Source: Saccopteryx bilineata
Lineage: Eukaryota > Chordata > Mammalia > Chiroptera > Emballonuridae
DNA: 64,000 bases
Assembly (NCBI RefSeq): GCF_036850765.1
Contig: NC_089498.1
Span: 56,161,795-56,225,794 of the forward strand
Reading direction: 5' to 3'
Positions 1 to 11,698 of this stretch are shown piece by piece (position 1 is the stretch's first letter; each line of letters opens with the position of its first letter). A program made the position numbers and the translations under genes. The notes beneath the pieces were generated by a model. It worked only from the letters and a program-made list of their open reading frames with translations. It had not been told where the DNA came from and ran no database searches.

Positions 1-321
1 TGACTGCATATAGATTTTTTTTCTATATCCTTCCATTAATCTATATGTTTGTACTGATGCCAATAACATACTATTTTGATTACCAAAGATTAAAAAATGT
101 GTTCCAAAATCAGGAACTGTGATACCTCTAGCTTTGTTCTTCTTTGTTCAAATCACTTTGGTTATTCTAGACATTTTGGGTACTGTATAGTTTTGAGATA
201 TCTTTTAACTATTTCTGCAAAATATGCATTTCAGATATTAATAGGAATTGTATTCAATCTGTAGATGTGTTGTGTAGGTTAGACATTTTAATAACAGTTA
301 AACTTTCTTTTTTCTTTTAAT
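1..321 (-). mobile_element. L1 ORF2 fragment, inverted 5' part of a twin-primed L1
   Basis: Read on the minus strand this matches the L1 ORF2 stretch just downstream of the reverse transcriptase, including the familiar segment with an A-rich 'accaatgga'-like motif. The same antisense L1 continues at 683-1288, 1607-1799 and 1979-2127, with SINEs in the gaps. The left end of the element lies outside the window. It is diverged and non-coding. Recognised from memory of L1 consensus, not by alignment. Confidence 0.8.
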
Positions 322-682
322 CTTTTTTTCCAAAGTGAGAAGCAAGGGGAAACAGAAAGACAACTCCCATATGTGCCCAACCAGGATCCACCCGGCATGC
401 GCACCAGGGGGCAATGCTTGGCCTATCTGGGGCGTTTCTTTGCTGCAACTGGAGCCATTCTAGTGCCTGAGGCAGAGGCTATGGAGTCATCATCAGAGCC
501 CAGAACAACTTTGCTCCAATGGAGCCTTGGATGCGCGAGGGGAAGAGAGAGATAGAGAGAAAGGAGAAGGGGAGGGGTGGAGAAGCAGATGGGTGTTTCT
601 CCTGTGTGCCCTGGCTGGGAATTGAACCTGAGACTTCCATACCCAGTGGATGTTCTACCACTGAGCCAACTGGTCAGGGCCC
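322..682 (-). mobile_element. Type A tRNA-derived SINE
   Basis: The minus strand begins with the tRNA-like head (GGCCCTGACCAGTTGGCTCAG form) at 682 and runs to a T-rich (A-tail) end near 322. The GC-rich body with the CCAATGGAGC block is present. It interrupts the antisense L1. It carries a degraded CTCF-like block at 399-412. Confidence 0.9.
399..412 (+). promoter_or_regulatory. CTCF-core-like block inside SINE (degraded)
   Basis: GCGCACCAGGGGGC differs by one base from the block GCCCACCAGGGGGC found in better type A copies. It resembles the CTCF core. Occupancy cannot be judged from sequence. Confidence 0.3.
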
Positions 683-1288
683 AAAAATAGTTAATCTTTT
701 AACCCAAGAAAATGTGATTATTTCCACTTGTTTGTGCTTGCTTTCTTTCATCAGTATTTTAGAGTTTTCAGTGTGTACAAAGTTCAGCATCTTGGTTGAC
801 TTTATTTCTAAATATTTCATTCTCTTTGATTCTGTTATAAATAGAATTTTTAATTTTTTATATGGTTTATTATTAATATATGAAATGCAACTAATTTTTA
901 TGTCGATTTTGTGTTCTATTTTACTAAAATCAATAATTAGTTCTAACAACTAATTAGTTCTTTAGGATTTTCTACACAGAAAATTATGTCACCTGCATAG
1001 AGACAATTTTGCTTCTTATTTTCCAATATGGATTTATTTTATCATTTTTTATACCTAACTTCTCTGGCTAGGACTTTTCATATTATATAAAAGAAGTAAT
1101 GATAATGGACATTGTTGTCTTGTTCTTAATCCTAGAGGATAAGCTATCAATTTTTTACTATGTTAACTGTAAACTTGTCATATATAGCCTTTATTATTTT
1201 GAAGTTCATTCCTTCTATATATACCTAGTATGTAGAGTGTTTATCTGTTATAAGAGTCTATTGAATTTTGTCAAATATTGTTCTTGCA
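683..1288 (-). mobile_element. L1 ORF2 reverse-transcriptase region, antisense
   Basis: Continuation of the antisense L1. The stretch at about 950-1130 reads on the minus strand like the L1 RT region around the catalytic core. Open frames here are short and meaningless. The segment is interrupted on the right by a type A SINE at 1289. Confidence 0.8.
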
Positions 1289-1606
1289 GGCCCTGATCGG
1301 TGGTTCAGTGGACAGAGTATCTACCTGGCATATGGATGTCCTGGGTTTGATTTTCCATCAGGGCACATAGGAGAAGCAACCATCTGCTTCTCCCCTCTCC
1401 CACTTCCCTTCTCTCCCTCTTCTCCTCCCATAGTCAGTGGCTTATTTGGTTTGAGTGTGGTCCTAGTAGCAAGGAGAACTCAACTGAGCATGACAGTCTC
1501 AGGTGCTAAAACTAGCTTGGTACCTAGGTGGTTCCAGATGGAGTTGTCAGTGGATCCCAGCAGAGGTGCATACAGGAGTCTGCCTATCTCCCCTCTTCTC
1601 CTTTAA
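1289..1606 (+). mobile_element. Old type A SINE
   Basis: It starts GGCCCTGATCGGTGGTTCAG, has a recognisable B box (GGTTTGATTTTCC) and ends in an AT-rich tail. It is much more diverged than the copies at 12099 or 28875, so it is an older insertion. The CTCF-like block is lost. Confidence 0.75.
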
Positions 1607-1799
1607 TATATATATAATTTTCTGCATGTTGAGATAATTATGTGACTTTTATCCTTAATGTGTTATATCATATTGAATGATTTGTTAATGATGAACCATC
1701 CTTGAATCCCAATGATAAACCTTACTTGATCATGGTATATGATCCCTTTAACTTATTATTGAATTCATTTTGCTAGTATTTGTAGAGAATATTTAATTT
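1607..1799 (-). mobile_element. L1 ORF2 fragment, antisense (continued)
   Basis: The same antisense L1 resumes after the SINE. It contains the widely recognised antisense RT stretch (around 'ccttgaatcccaatgataaac'). Confidence 0.8.
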
Positions 1800-1849
1800 T
1801 TTTTTTTTTACTTATTGACTTTAATGAGAGAGGGAGGTTAGGAAGGGGG

Positions 1850-1883
<34 letters not shown>

Positions 1884-1978
1884 CATTGATCTACTCCTGT
1901 TTGTGGTTGACTGGGGAACTAATCGGCAACTTCTGAGTCTTCAGATGACACTCTAACTAACTGAGCAATCTAGCCAAG
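1800..1978 (-). mobile_element. Type D (VES-like) SINE with GA microsatellite
   Basis: The T-run at 1800-1810 is the A-tail. The right end contains the complement of a tRNA-like head (AACTGAGCAATCTAGCC). The pyrimidine tract of the SINE has grown into a perfect (GA)n at about 1854-1880. Confidence 0.65.
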
Positions 1979-2127
1979 GTGAGGATATTTGCATCTATGT
2001 TCATCAAGGATATTGCCTGGTAGTTTTATTTTCTTATATTATTTTTGTCAGATTTTGGTATCAGAGTAATGGTAGCCTTTTAAGATAACATTGGAAGGTT
2101 CCTTTCTCTTCAATTTTTAGAAAAGTT
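1979..2127 (-). mobile_element. L1 ORF2 fragment, antisense (end of inverted part)
   Basis: Last antisense piece, including the stretch that reads as L1 RT upstream of the catalytic site. Orientation flips to sense at about 2110-2130. Confidence 0.75.
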
Positions 2128-3890
2128 TCTGGGACAACTAAACATCTGTATGTACAAAAAAATTTAAATAAATTAAATTAGAGCCCCACTTTACACCATA
2201 CACAAAAATCACCTCATAATTGATTACTTAAATATGTAACCAAAAATCATAAAATTCTTAGAAGAAAGCATAGGAGAAAAGTGTCTTGATATTAATCTTG
2301 GAAATGTTTGCATGGATATGACACCAAAAGCATAGGCCACAAAAATAAAAATACAGTGGTCCCTCTTCTATTGCAGGGCTTGAGTTCCAGAATCCCCTGC
2401 GATAGGCAAAAATCCGCAAAGTAGCAACCTTATATTTATTTTATTATTTATTTATATTTTAAGACTTTATAAACTCTTCCCACACTATTAACCTTTACCA
2501 CACTCTTATAAATACTTCTTATTCTTATTTTACCACAAAAATAACTAAAATAATAAATATATAAAAATACCCATATACCACAAAATCCCATGATATAATG
2601 AAAAATCCAAGATACAAACTTAGATATATACAATTTAAAAATCTGCAATATAGTAAGACCGTGAAAAATGAAATGTGATATTGTAAGGGACGACTGTAGC
2701 CAAGTGGCTTCATATGAGGTAAAAAGTTTCTGCATAGTTAAGGAAACAAGCAACAGGAGAAAGAGAATGTATAAGACAGGAGACATATGCAAACCATATA
2801 TATGATAAGGGTTAATTCTAAAATATATAATGAACTATAACTCAATAGTTAAAAGTGAGTAACTTGATTTAAAAATGGGTCAAGGATTTTAACAGACATT
2901 ATTCCAAGTAAATCATGCAAGTTACCAACAGGCATATTAAAAGATGTTCAAAATCATTAATTATCAGGAAAATACAAATTAAAACTGCATTGGAATATCA
3001 CCACACACCTGTTAAGATGGATATTATTAAACAAAATGTAATAAGTGTTAATGAAGAAAGGAGAAAACTTTAACCAACTGAACACTGTTGGTGGAAATTT
3101 AAAATTATTCAGTGACTATTATAAACAGTATAAAGTTTCCTCAAAAAATTAAATATAAAATTGCAATAAATTCAGCAATTTAACTTCTGCAAATATATCC
3201 AAAAGAATTAAAATCAGGATCTCAAAAATACATGTAAATTCCTATGTTTATTGCAACATTATTCATAATAGGCAAGACATAGAGACAAACCAATACCCAT
3301 CAAAAGACAAATGGATAGATAAAATGCACATTTACATACAGAGAAATACTATTCAACCTTTAAAAAAGGAAATTCTTCCATTTTTGACAATATGAATAAA
3401 TGTGGAGGACATTATGCTAAGTGAAATAAGCCAGTTACAGAAGGCTCATTCCAAATAATTATATGATACTTATATGAGGTGTCAATAATAGTCTCATAGA
3501 AACAGCAAATATACTAATAGAGATTGCTAAAATAAAGGGAATGGGTAAAATGAGGGATGTGTTATTTTCTAATGAATATAGAGTTTCATTTTGTAATGAA
3601 ATATACTCATCAGCTAGATTAATAAATTTTAGAGGTATACTATACAACACAGTGTTATAGATAATAAGGTAATTTAGATTTCAAAATATATTATAAAGGT
3701 AGATCTCTTGTTAACTGCTCTTTCCACATAAAACAAACAAAAAAATAAAAAACAAAACCAAAGGCATACAAAAGAACTTGAGGAAAGGTTGGATATGTCT
3801 AACCTTAATTGCAGTGATGGTATCATAGTTGTTCACATATGTCCAAACTCATCAAATCACCACAAAATTTCAATGGCATTTAAAAACAAA
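2128..3890 (+). mobile_element. L1 ORF2 3' part and 3' UTR, sense half of twin-primed L1
   Basis: Sense-strand L1 from the ORF2 C-terminal region (around 'accatacacaaaaatcacctc') through the '...gtgaaataagcc' region to a 3' UTR ending near 3890. Its first bases pick up in the L1 consensus close to where the inverted piece at position 1 leaves off. Stops occur in all frames. It is interrupted by a Tigger-like element at 2354-2696. Confidence 0.8.
2354..2696. mobile_element. Non-autonomous Tigger/pogo-like DNA transposon
   Basis: The left end is CAGTGGTCCCTC and the right end is AGGGACGACTG, i.e. inverted repeats of the Tigger form CAGTSGTCCCT. TA dinucleotides flank both ends (2352-2353 and 2697-2698), as expected for Tc1/mariner-superfamily insertion. 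It is 343 bp, has no transposase and splits the L1 ORF2. Confidence 0.85.
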
Positions 3891-3895
3891 AACTA

Positions 3896-4265
3896 GGCCC
3901 TGGCCAGTTGGCTCAGTGGTAGAGCGTCAGCCTGGCGTGCAGGAGTCCTGGGTTCGATTCCCTGCCAGGGCACACAGGAGAAGCGCCCATCTGCTTCTCC
4001 ACCCCTCCCCCTCTCCTTCTTCTCTGTCTTTCTCTTCCCCTCCCGCAGCCAAGGCTCCACTGGAGCAAAGTTGGCCTGGGCGCTGAGGATGGCTCTGTGG
4101 CCTCTGCCTCAGGCAGTAGAATGGCTCTGGTTGCAACAGAGCAACGCCCCAGATGGGCAGAGCATCGCCCCCTGGTGGGCATGCCAGGTGAATCCCGGTC
4201 GGGCGCATGCGGGAGTCTGTCTGACTGCCTCCCTGTTTCCAACTTCAGAAAAATACAAAAGAAAC
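3896..4265 (+). mobile_element. Type A SINE, subfamily with AAAGTTGGCC
   Basis: Well-preserved head: A-box region TTGGCTCAGTGG and B box GGTTCGATTCC. The body carries the diagnostic variant GCAAAGTTGGCC and GGTTGCAACAGAGCAACGCC. It ends in an A-rich tail inserted in, or next to, the L1 3' end. Any open frame through it is a SINE artefact. Confidence 0.9.
4167..4180 (-). promoter_or_regulatory. CTCF-core-like block in SINE
   Basis: GCCCCCTGGTGGGC; its complement GCCCACCAGGGGGC matches the CTCF core (CCACCAGGGGGC). It is part of the type A SINE body. This is a motif match only. Confidence 0.45.
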
Positions 4266-4286
4266 CCAAAAACTAACAAAAACAGA

Positions 4287-4612
4287 TCCTGACAGGGTTG
4301 CTAAATGGATAAAGCATTAACCTGGCATGTGGAAGTTGCAGGTTCCATACTGAAGTCAGGGCACATGCAAGAAACATAAATGAGTACACAATTAAATGCA
4401 ACCACTAGGTGAAACAATGAGTTGATACTTCTTTCTCTCTCTCTCTTTCTTTCTCTTTTTCTCCTTTCCCCAACCTCTTTCTCCCTTTTCTCTCTCCCTT
4501 CCCCCACATCTTTCTCCCTTTTCTCTCTCCCTTCTCCTACCTCTCTCTCACTCTCTCCTTTTTATCTCTCTCTTACCCTACCTGTCTCTCTTTCAAATCA
4601 ATGGAAACATTA
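4287..4612 (+). mobile_element. Type D/C-like SINE with expanded pyrimidine tract
   Basis: The head is TCCTGACAGGGTTGCTAAATGG with a B-box remnant GGTTCCATACTG, followed by 'gggcacatgcaagaaac'. The internal CT tract has expanded into about 160 bp of imperfect CTCTCT/TTTCTC repeats (4425-4590). It ends in an A-rich tail. Confidence 0.7.
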
Positions 4613-4815
4613 AAAAAAATAATTAAAAAATCATCAAATTTGTTTAAAACCACAAAAGACCCCAAAGAACAAAAGCAATCCTGAGAAAAAGAAGAACAAA
4701 TCCAGAAATATTACATTCTCTGACTTCAAATTCTACTACAAAGTGACAATAATCAAAACAGAACAGCGCTGACAGAGAAACAGACACACAAAATAATGGA
4801 AGAGACTATTTCTTT
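4613..4815 (+). mobile_element. L1 ORF2 fragment
   Basis: Sense-strand L1 similar to the ORF2 part after the RT ('ctacaaagtgacaataatcaaaacag'). It is a short decayed piece, bounded on the left by the SINE. Confidence 0.65.
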
Positions 4816-5164
4816 AAATTAGGCCTAGAATTTTAAAACGGTGGATAACAGCATTTGGTAATATAAATAGAATACAAAAGGAGAGGAAAGGAACTCTTAT
4901 AGTTAAGTAAATTGCTCCTTCCTTTATAATTCTCTCCTTACAGTAAGACACAATCTTCATGTGTCTCCTGAGTCATGAAATGTGACTGTAAACATAAAAC
5001 ACCCATCAGATTCTGAAGTCTTCATATAAAAAAGAATGTAAATCATCTCTTTAATAATGTTTATAATAATTACATGTTGAATTAATATTTTGGATATTTG
5101 ATTATATAAATCAATTTTTAATAAAATTATTTCTAATTTATTTTTGTAAATTCCAAAACTTTAT
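4816..5164. other. AT-rich DNA, nothing recognised
   Basis: No open frame, repeat ends or RNA gene that I can recognise. Confidence 0.5.
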
Positions 5165-5360
5165 TTTCCTTCTTTTTATTGAATTTCTTGGGGTACACTG
5201 GTTAACAGTTATATAGGATTCAGGCACACAATTATACAATACCATCTATACACTCTATTGAGTGTTCATCACCCTGTCAAGTCTCCATCCATCTCTATTT
5301 TTTGCCCCTTTTCCACTTCCCCCGACAATCACCAATTGTCAGTGTCCATGAGTTTTTTTA
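5165..5360 (-). mobile_element. L1 3' end fragment
   Basis: Starts on the plus strand with the complement of an L1 3' end ('ttgggtacactggttaac' type). It continues with the 'ttcatcaccctgtcaagtctcc' region typical of bat and other laurasiatherian L1 3' UTRs. Confidence 0.7.
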
Positions 5361-5384
5361 TCTTTCTTTTTTTTGTAAAAAATT

Positions 5385-5905
5385 TGTTTTTAATTTTTAT
5401 TTTTAACTTACTGGGTTGACAAGTGTTCAAATGTCTCACTCAATATATCACCCTCTTTCCATTCCCATTTCACCACTTTTATCCCCCTCCCCCTACCTTA
5501 ATCCTTGTTTTTTAAAGATAATTGTTCTTAAATTTAGTTATAACTCCAGTTTGGTCCTAGGAAGCAGCAGTTGGAATGCCTGCCTACTCCACTGTCCTCT
5601 TTGAATCTTGTTGAGTCTTTATATCTTCAATTTTCCTTTTTGCTCGATCCCTTCTCGCCCACCCAATCCCACGCTAAGAGCTGCCTGCTTTCTTTCTGTG
5701 AATCTGTCTTTATTTTGCTTGTTAGTTCAATTTGGTCATTATACTTTACATACAAGTGAAATTATATGGTACTTGTCTTTCTCTGACTGGATTATCTCAC
5801 TTACCATAATGGTCTCCAGGTCCTTCTAAACTGGGGCAAAGTACCACAGCTTTTTCTATTTACTCATATCCTGATAGATACTTGGGTTATTTCATTTTAT
5901 TAATA
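5385..5905 (-). mobile_element. L1 3' UTR and ORF2 end, second copy
   Basis: A separate antisense L1 3' end ('aacttactgggttgacaagtg') reaches into the ORF2 terminus ('tctgactggattatctcactta...'). It lies directly beside the previous copy in the same orientation. Confidence 0.65.
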
Positions 5906-6350
5906 TTTATTTTTGCTACTTATTCCACTTTTTAAAAATAAAACCATTAGAAAACTAAAATGACATATTCTTGCAAAATATTTCAATTGTTTAGTGTTAT
6001 CATAGTGTTTTAGCCATATCTCTATTAAATAGTCATCTAATACAGGATGGAGATCTGCATGTATCTTCTAATATCTTACCAAGCAATGGACTTTTTCCAG
6101 TCACTGATCATTGCCTATTTATGACTCAACAAACGTAGCCTTATGCCTGGTATACAGTAGATACTCAATAAAGACTGTAAGTAGTTATTTAATAACTTTT
6201 CCATTCATTTAAAACCTATATAATTTTATTAACCAATGTCACCCTAATAAATTTAATTGAAAATAAAATAATAAGCAATCACTAAAGCAGTTATTTTATA
6301 AAACATATTTTTACGTATCTTTAAACTAACATATTTAAACAAATTGAACT
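5906..6350. other. AT-rich DNA with L2-like tail
   Basis: Mostly unrecognised. The stretch at about 6139-6180 ('atgcctggtatacagtagatactcaataaa') resembles the 3' tail of L2/MIR elements, read on the plus strand. Confidence 0.4.
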
Positions 6351-6369
6351 CAGACTTTTATATTTAATT

Positions 6370-6711
6370 TTTTTTTATTTTTTACAGAGACAGAGAGTGA
6401 GTCAGAGAGAGGGATAGACAGAGACAGACAGACAGGAATGGAGAGAGATGAGAAGCATCAATCATTAGTTTTTCATTGCGCACTGTGACACCTTAGATGT
6501 TCATTGATTGCTTTCTCATATGTGCCTTGACCGTGGGCCTCCAGCAGACCGAGTAACCTCTTGCTGGAGCCAGTGACCTTGGGTTCAAGCTCGTGGGCTC
6601 TTGCTCAAACCAGATGAGCCCACACTCAAGCTGGCGACCTCGGGGTCTTGAACCTAGATCCTTGGCATCCCAGTCCAATGCTCTATCCACTGCGCCACTG
6701 CTTGGTCGGGC
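6370..6711 (-). mobile_element. Type B SINE with perfect 19-bp TSD
   Basis: The complement of the type B head ends at 6711 and the A-tail complement starts at 6370. It is flanked by the perfect direct repeat CAGACTTTTATATTTAATT (6351-6369 and 6712-6730), a clean L1-machinery target-site duplication. The long TSD indicates a fairly recent insertion. Confidence 0.95.
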
Positions 6712-6952
6712 CAGACTTTTATATTTAATTATAGAATTCAATTAAGTAGTTATTTCTTATCAAATGATTTTATTTTGCTGGATTGTGCATATTAACTTCC
6801 ATTGTCACCTGAATGCATACAACCTTAACACTCACCATGGTTTTAATATTTATAAATTTTATCTTAAATTTTGATTAATTGTTCACTCACAAAGAAGAAG
6901 AATCTTCAATGTAGGACTCCAAAATGTATAGTGTATTGATTTTAGAGAAATA

Positions 6953-7029
6953 CACTGCTCACAAAAATTAGGGGATATCTCAAAATGAATATGAAACTAT
7001 GAAATGTCCCCTAAATTTTGTGAGCAGTA
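6953..7029. mobile_element. Palindromic mariner-type MITE (77 bp)
   Basis: Ends CACTGCTCACAAAAATTAGG and its near-perfect complement (CTAAATTTTGTGAGCAGT) sit only 77 bp apart, with TA at both flanks (6951-6952, 7030-7031). The whole unit can fold into one hairpin. TA target and size fit a Tc1/mariner miniature. No coding capacity. Confidence 0.8.
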
Positions 7030-7031
7030 TA

Positions 7032-9017
7032 TTTACAATGAAATATAAAAATAGAGACAATATTAAAACACTTTGAATTTTGGCTTTGTGAGTTTATACT
7101 AGAAAAATAAATTTATAATTCATATGGAACACTATAAATATTTCAGAATTCTGATAAATGTCCTGTGCAAAACATTTTTATTAGAAACACTGCAACTATT
7201 TTCATTATCAACAATATGTAAGATGATTTCTTAGATAAGTTATTCTCACAATTTTCATATTAGAAAAAAGTCACTAGGTAGATAAATGATTTGAGTAGAT
7301 GCATTTATTCAAAGTGAGGCTTACATCTATTAAATTTTAAATTATTCATTTCTCATATTAATATAATATATTATCAATGTATACAATGTAATAGTATTCA
7401 ATTTAAGTAATATTTGCTTATAAGAAATACTATCTTTAGTTTCTAAATGTGTCTTTTTTTAAATTGAAATGCTTTTTTATTTATGGGATATTAAACAATG
7501 TCAAAACCTATCTAAACTTCCCAAATCCCCAACTGCTATTAGGTAGACAATAAAATTTTTCTTGAAATAAAATACATTCAGAATATAACAGGTTTTTAAA
7601 AATACATTCATATTATGGAATCAAAGTGACCCCTAAAGCTGTCTTTGTAATTTCACTATTCATCACTGCAAAAATAAGGTGAAATCAATATTGTGGCAGC
7701 AGCAAGCAGTACAGGAAATGAGAGAGAAGCAAACAGGAGCCTGAGACCTTCAGCATTTGTGTGATTGACAACACCCTGCAAAATAGCTAATCATCCTGAC
7801 AACACTCTATTTTTTGAAAATGAATTGTTAGATTGAGAGCTCAGGATTGATAAATGTGCATTTTAAATTTATAGTCAACTTATTTCCATGTGCAATTTGT
7901 TTAAAATTATTCTATTCTCTTAATGGTGCCTTTCACCTATCAGCATTACTGGGTTATAATAAACGTATCTGGGTTGGAATATGTTTGTGCTACTAATAGA
8001 CAAGGCTTTTGTTTTACTCTAATAAATTAGCTATTTAATATTCTAAGAATTGGTACCTAAAAGATAATCAACACAATTCTAGTACTTATAAAATGTTATA
8101 AAAATCTACATTATTATAAAATTTAAGACACATTCATCTGTGTATATCTAATGTCTAGAGGATAGGTATGCTCAAAAGTTTTTTTTAATTTAATGGATGA
8201 CAATTCTCAAAACAGTTATTAGCATCTTGAATAAAATAATTTAGCAGTAATTTATTTTCACTTGTTATTTCAGGTGTAACTAGTCTTGGAATATGATATT
8301 ATTTACTTCTGATTCCAAACTATCTGAAAGTTTTTCTCTCAATATTCTTTGTTAGCATAGCATCTTACTGTAGGACTCTCTCTAAAATACAAAACCACTG
8401 TTATATATGAGTGAATTTCATCTAGCAATATTCTTTCATCTTCTACTGAGTGGCATCTGTAGAAAACTCTGTTATTATTGATTCAGAGTCTTTGACAGAC
8501 TAACACATTTAAATAACATAATCAAGTTTATAATCTATACTTATAATTGTGTCATTAAAACCTGTCACTGATTTTTTTCAAACTTACAATTACCTAATCA
8601 AAGAGGTTTATAGAGAAACACTTGTAGAATTGCAAGGAAAGAAACTTCTCAAATTAAGTATTAATTAACAGTATTACATAATTAAAATGAATTAGTTAAT
8701 GCTACAAAATTGTAATGACTGGTAGGTTATATTTCTAGGCAGCATCATAAAGTGGCAAGACAAATTTTTCACTGTTGTTTCTAAACTATATATCTAGTTT
8801 TATTATATGTAAAAAGCAAATATGCCCATAGCAAACATCATTTATATTAGTATAAATGATGTTTTAGATTGTATGTGTTTTGATCATGGTTTGATGTATT
8901 TTCATTTGAGTGAGTCATACAAACTAGGTAGGGTTATTTTTTTTTTAAGTTAAAATTTGCAGCATCAAGCAATTAAAGAAAGAATGGGTTAAGTTTAAAG
9001 ATGACATTGTTTTTGGT
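7032..9017. other. Long AT-rich stretch without recognised features
   Basis: About 2 kb with no recognised repeat ends, gene or RNA. This is the longest stretch in the left part free of young insertions. It may hold old, unrecognisable repeats. Confidence 0.5.
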
Positions 9018-9452
9018 TTATAGGTATGTCTGTCTCCTAGAGGGACCATAGCAAAGCACAGCAATCGGTATGATTTATAACCGATTTATTGTTTTACAGT
9101 TCTGGAGACTAGACATCCAGATCAAAGTGTGGAAGGGTTAATTCCTTCTGAGAGCTTTAATGGACTAACTTCTGGTAGTTTGCTAGGAATCTTAACTTAT
9201 AGATGATGCATCACACTGATCTCTGCCCTTATCTGCACATAGTATTTTCCAAGTGAGGGAAATTCCAGTGTCTAAATTCCCCCCTTTTATAAGGACACCA
9301 GTCATATTAGATTAGGGACCTACACTACTCTGATATAACCCTACCTTAACTAATTACATCTACAATAACCTTATATCCAAATAAGATATACTCTGAGATA
9401 CTGAGAATTATGATTTCAATGTATGAATTTTGGAGAAACACAACTCATGTTA
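9018..9452 (-). mobile_element. MLT1-type MaLR LTR
   Basis: The antisense strand reads through hallmark MLT1 parts in order: the 'ttattgttttacagttctggag' end, a block with 'cttttataaggacaccagtcatatt', then 'tatgaattttgg' near the LTR start. MaLR LTRs are non-autonomous ERVL-related elements inserted before the placental radiation. No internal region is visible, so it is a solo LTR. Confidence 0.85.
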
Positions 9453-9862
9453 GAGTATGCTAACTAAAATAAGCCACACAGGGAAAGATAAGTACCATAT
9501 AATTTCACTTATATGTGGAAACTACTAAACAAAATAAACTAACAAACAACATAGAAACAGACTTATAGATATAGAGAACACACTGATAGTTGTCAGAGGA
9601 GAGGGGAGTGAGGGGGTGGGTAATAAAGTGGAAGGATTAAGAAAAATAAAGAAAAACTGATAGGTACAAACAATAGTATGGTGATTACCAGAGGGAAAAG
9701 AGTGTGGGGGAGGTAGAAGATGGTAGAGGGGGATAAGAAGACTTGACTTGGGGTGGTGAGCACAAAATACAATATACAGATGATGTATTATAGAATTGTA
9801 CACCTGAAACCTATATATATAATTTTATTAACCAATATAATTTCAATAAATTCAATAAAAAT
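9453..9862 (+). mobile_element. 5'-truncated L1 3' end
   Basis: Sense L1: the ORF2 terminus ('aagataagtaccatataatttcac') is followed by a G-rich 3' UTR and an A-rich tail near 9862. It abuts the MLT1 LTR. Confidence 0.75.
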
Positions 9863-10024
9863 AAATAGATAAATGTTTGTAAGCAAAAAAGTTATTAAGA
9901 GAAAGGGGAGAAAAACAAAGCAAAAATATGTCTTTAATGTATGAGTTAAATGCTATGCTTTTGCACCCAACAATCCTACCTATCTTTAACTATTGTGAAT
10001 TTATTGTTCAAATTTCAAACTTCA

Positions 10025-10172
10025 CGTGGAGAGGGGTATGGGGGGGGAATGAAGGGTGAACACACAATATGGTGTACATGGATATGTATTGGGCATCTGA
10101 AACCTGTGCAGTTTTGTTAACCAGAATTACCCCAATATATTCTATTAAAAATAAAACTGCAGCTTTATTTTA
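10025..10172 (+). mobile_element. Short 5'-truncated L1 3' end
   Basis: Contains the G-rich tract (10037-10048), then 'acacaatatggtgtaca' and an A-rich tail. This is the same type of L1 3' UTR as at 9453. Confidence 0.65.
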
Positions 10173-11686
10173 AAAAAGAAAATAGCAAATACAATGTTTG
10201 ATATTTGGATTAAAGACATTTTTCTCTCTGATAGGATAGACAATTTGCTTCATTATGTAAACAAGACACTCTTCTAAGAGCTTAATACTCAGGCATTAAT
10301 AGCCTTTTTTTGAGGATGAAGGAGAGAAAAAACAGGTTTCAACCTGTTGCACACTGGGATGCTTTAGTTTTTTTTAAATCTGTGTTAATTTACAATTTAC
10401 TCATCAATCTATATAATACATATAGTGACACATTTTATTTTAACAGCAGCATTTCAGTTTCAGTATTTCAATTTTAGGACCACATCGAGTAAGATTAAAT
10501 TTGCTGCTTCCCCTGATGTTCTTTGGTAAAATGGGCATATTCTCCCCTTGTGACTACTAGGTCCTCAGAAGCAAGGTTAATATAATCTACCTGAAGCATA
10601 ATCACAGACCCTAAAACTGTGTTGGAAAATCAGTATTCATGAGTAAAGATAACAAATTTGAGTTTTTATTTATTGATGGACTATGTTCATGTTTCTTGTT
10701 GGTGTATTTACATGACTAATGAGTTAATGAGCTCTAAAACTGACAAAATATTATCCCACAGTATCCCAAAGAACATATCCTTTTGAAGATGGTTTCTAAA
10801 TATAATTACATCCAAATTAAAAAAAAAAACTTAACTGAATACTTCCTAATAATTTCAATAGGAGGCTGAGTAGGTGAAGCCATCTTTATTAAAATATGCA
10901 TGTCTCATAAATTATATCTATTAACATTGGTATTCAAGTAGAACAACTGCTTGTATACATATTAAAATCAACTGTTATCTTTCCCTCCATCAAACTGGCT
11001 TGAGTTTAAAGGACAGAGAACAAATTTTCTTCAAGTATAAAAAGATGGATTAAGTTTTAAGTTAAGTTGCTCTTACTTATGACTATATATTAAAATAGCC
11101 TAAGCAACTATTTACCAATGTGTGGGTCCCATGTTAGAAAAACAAATCATAATCTTTGGGAACAGAACTCCAAGTGATTCTACATAAAAAGCTAAATCTG
11201 AAAAAAAAACCATTTTTTTTTCTACTGGCAATATGACTATCCTTCATTTTTTACAACTCAAACTTGACCTTCTTGATATTTATCATTAAGAAGATCTTTC
11301 TCTGATAAGAAAGGACAGACACACCTGTGGTAGTTAGTAAAGACATTAAAATCTGCAGAATCATTACTGGCTAATAACTGAGTAACAGATGTTGTAGCCA
11401 GATTGCCAGATTTTTCTCACATTCATATAAATGAGAAGCTACAAAACACAAAACATGATTTTGTAAAACATCACATCACTTTATAAATCTTATGTGTATT
11501 AATTAATTGAGCAAGTAATAGCAGTGCATGGGTGTTTATATAAAGATCTATATGAGATCCGTTAAAACAATTAGCATCCTAAGAGAAAAAAGAGTTTATA
11601 TCTAGAAAGAAAATCTAACAAAACATTATTGGAGACTTTCAGAAAATGTGGAAATGTGAAGTGACTAAATAAATATTGTTTGATAA
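10173..11686. other. AT-rich DNA, nothing recognised
   Basis: 1.5 kb without a recognised gene, repeat end or RNA. Only short poly-A/T runs are seen. Confidence 0.5.
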
Positions 11687-11698
11687 AATTAAAGTTCT

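Noticed and set aside
519..953. 144-codon open frame
   Set aside because: It runs from a SINE into antisense L1 and combines two unrelated repeats.
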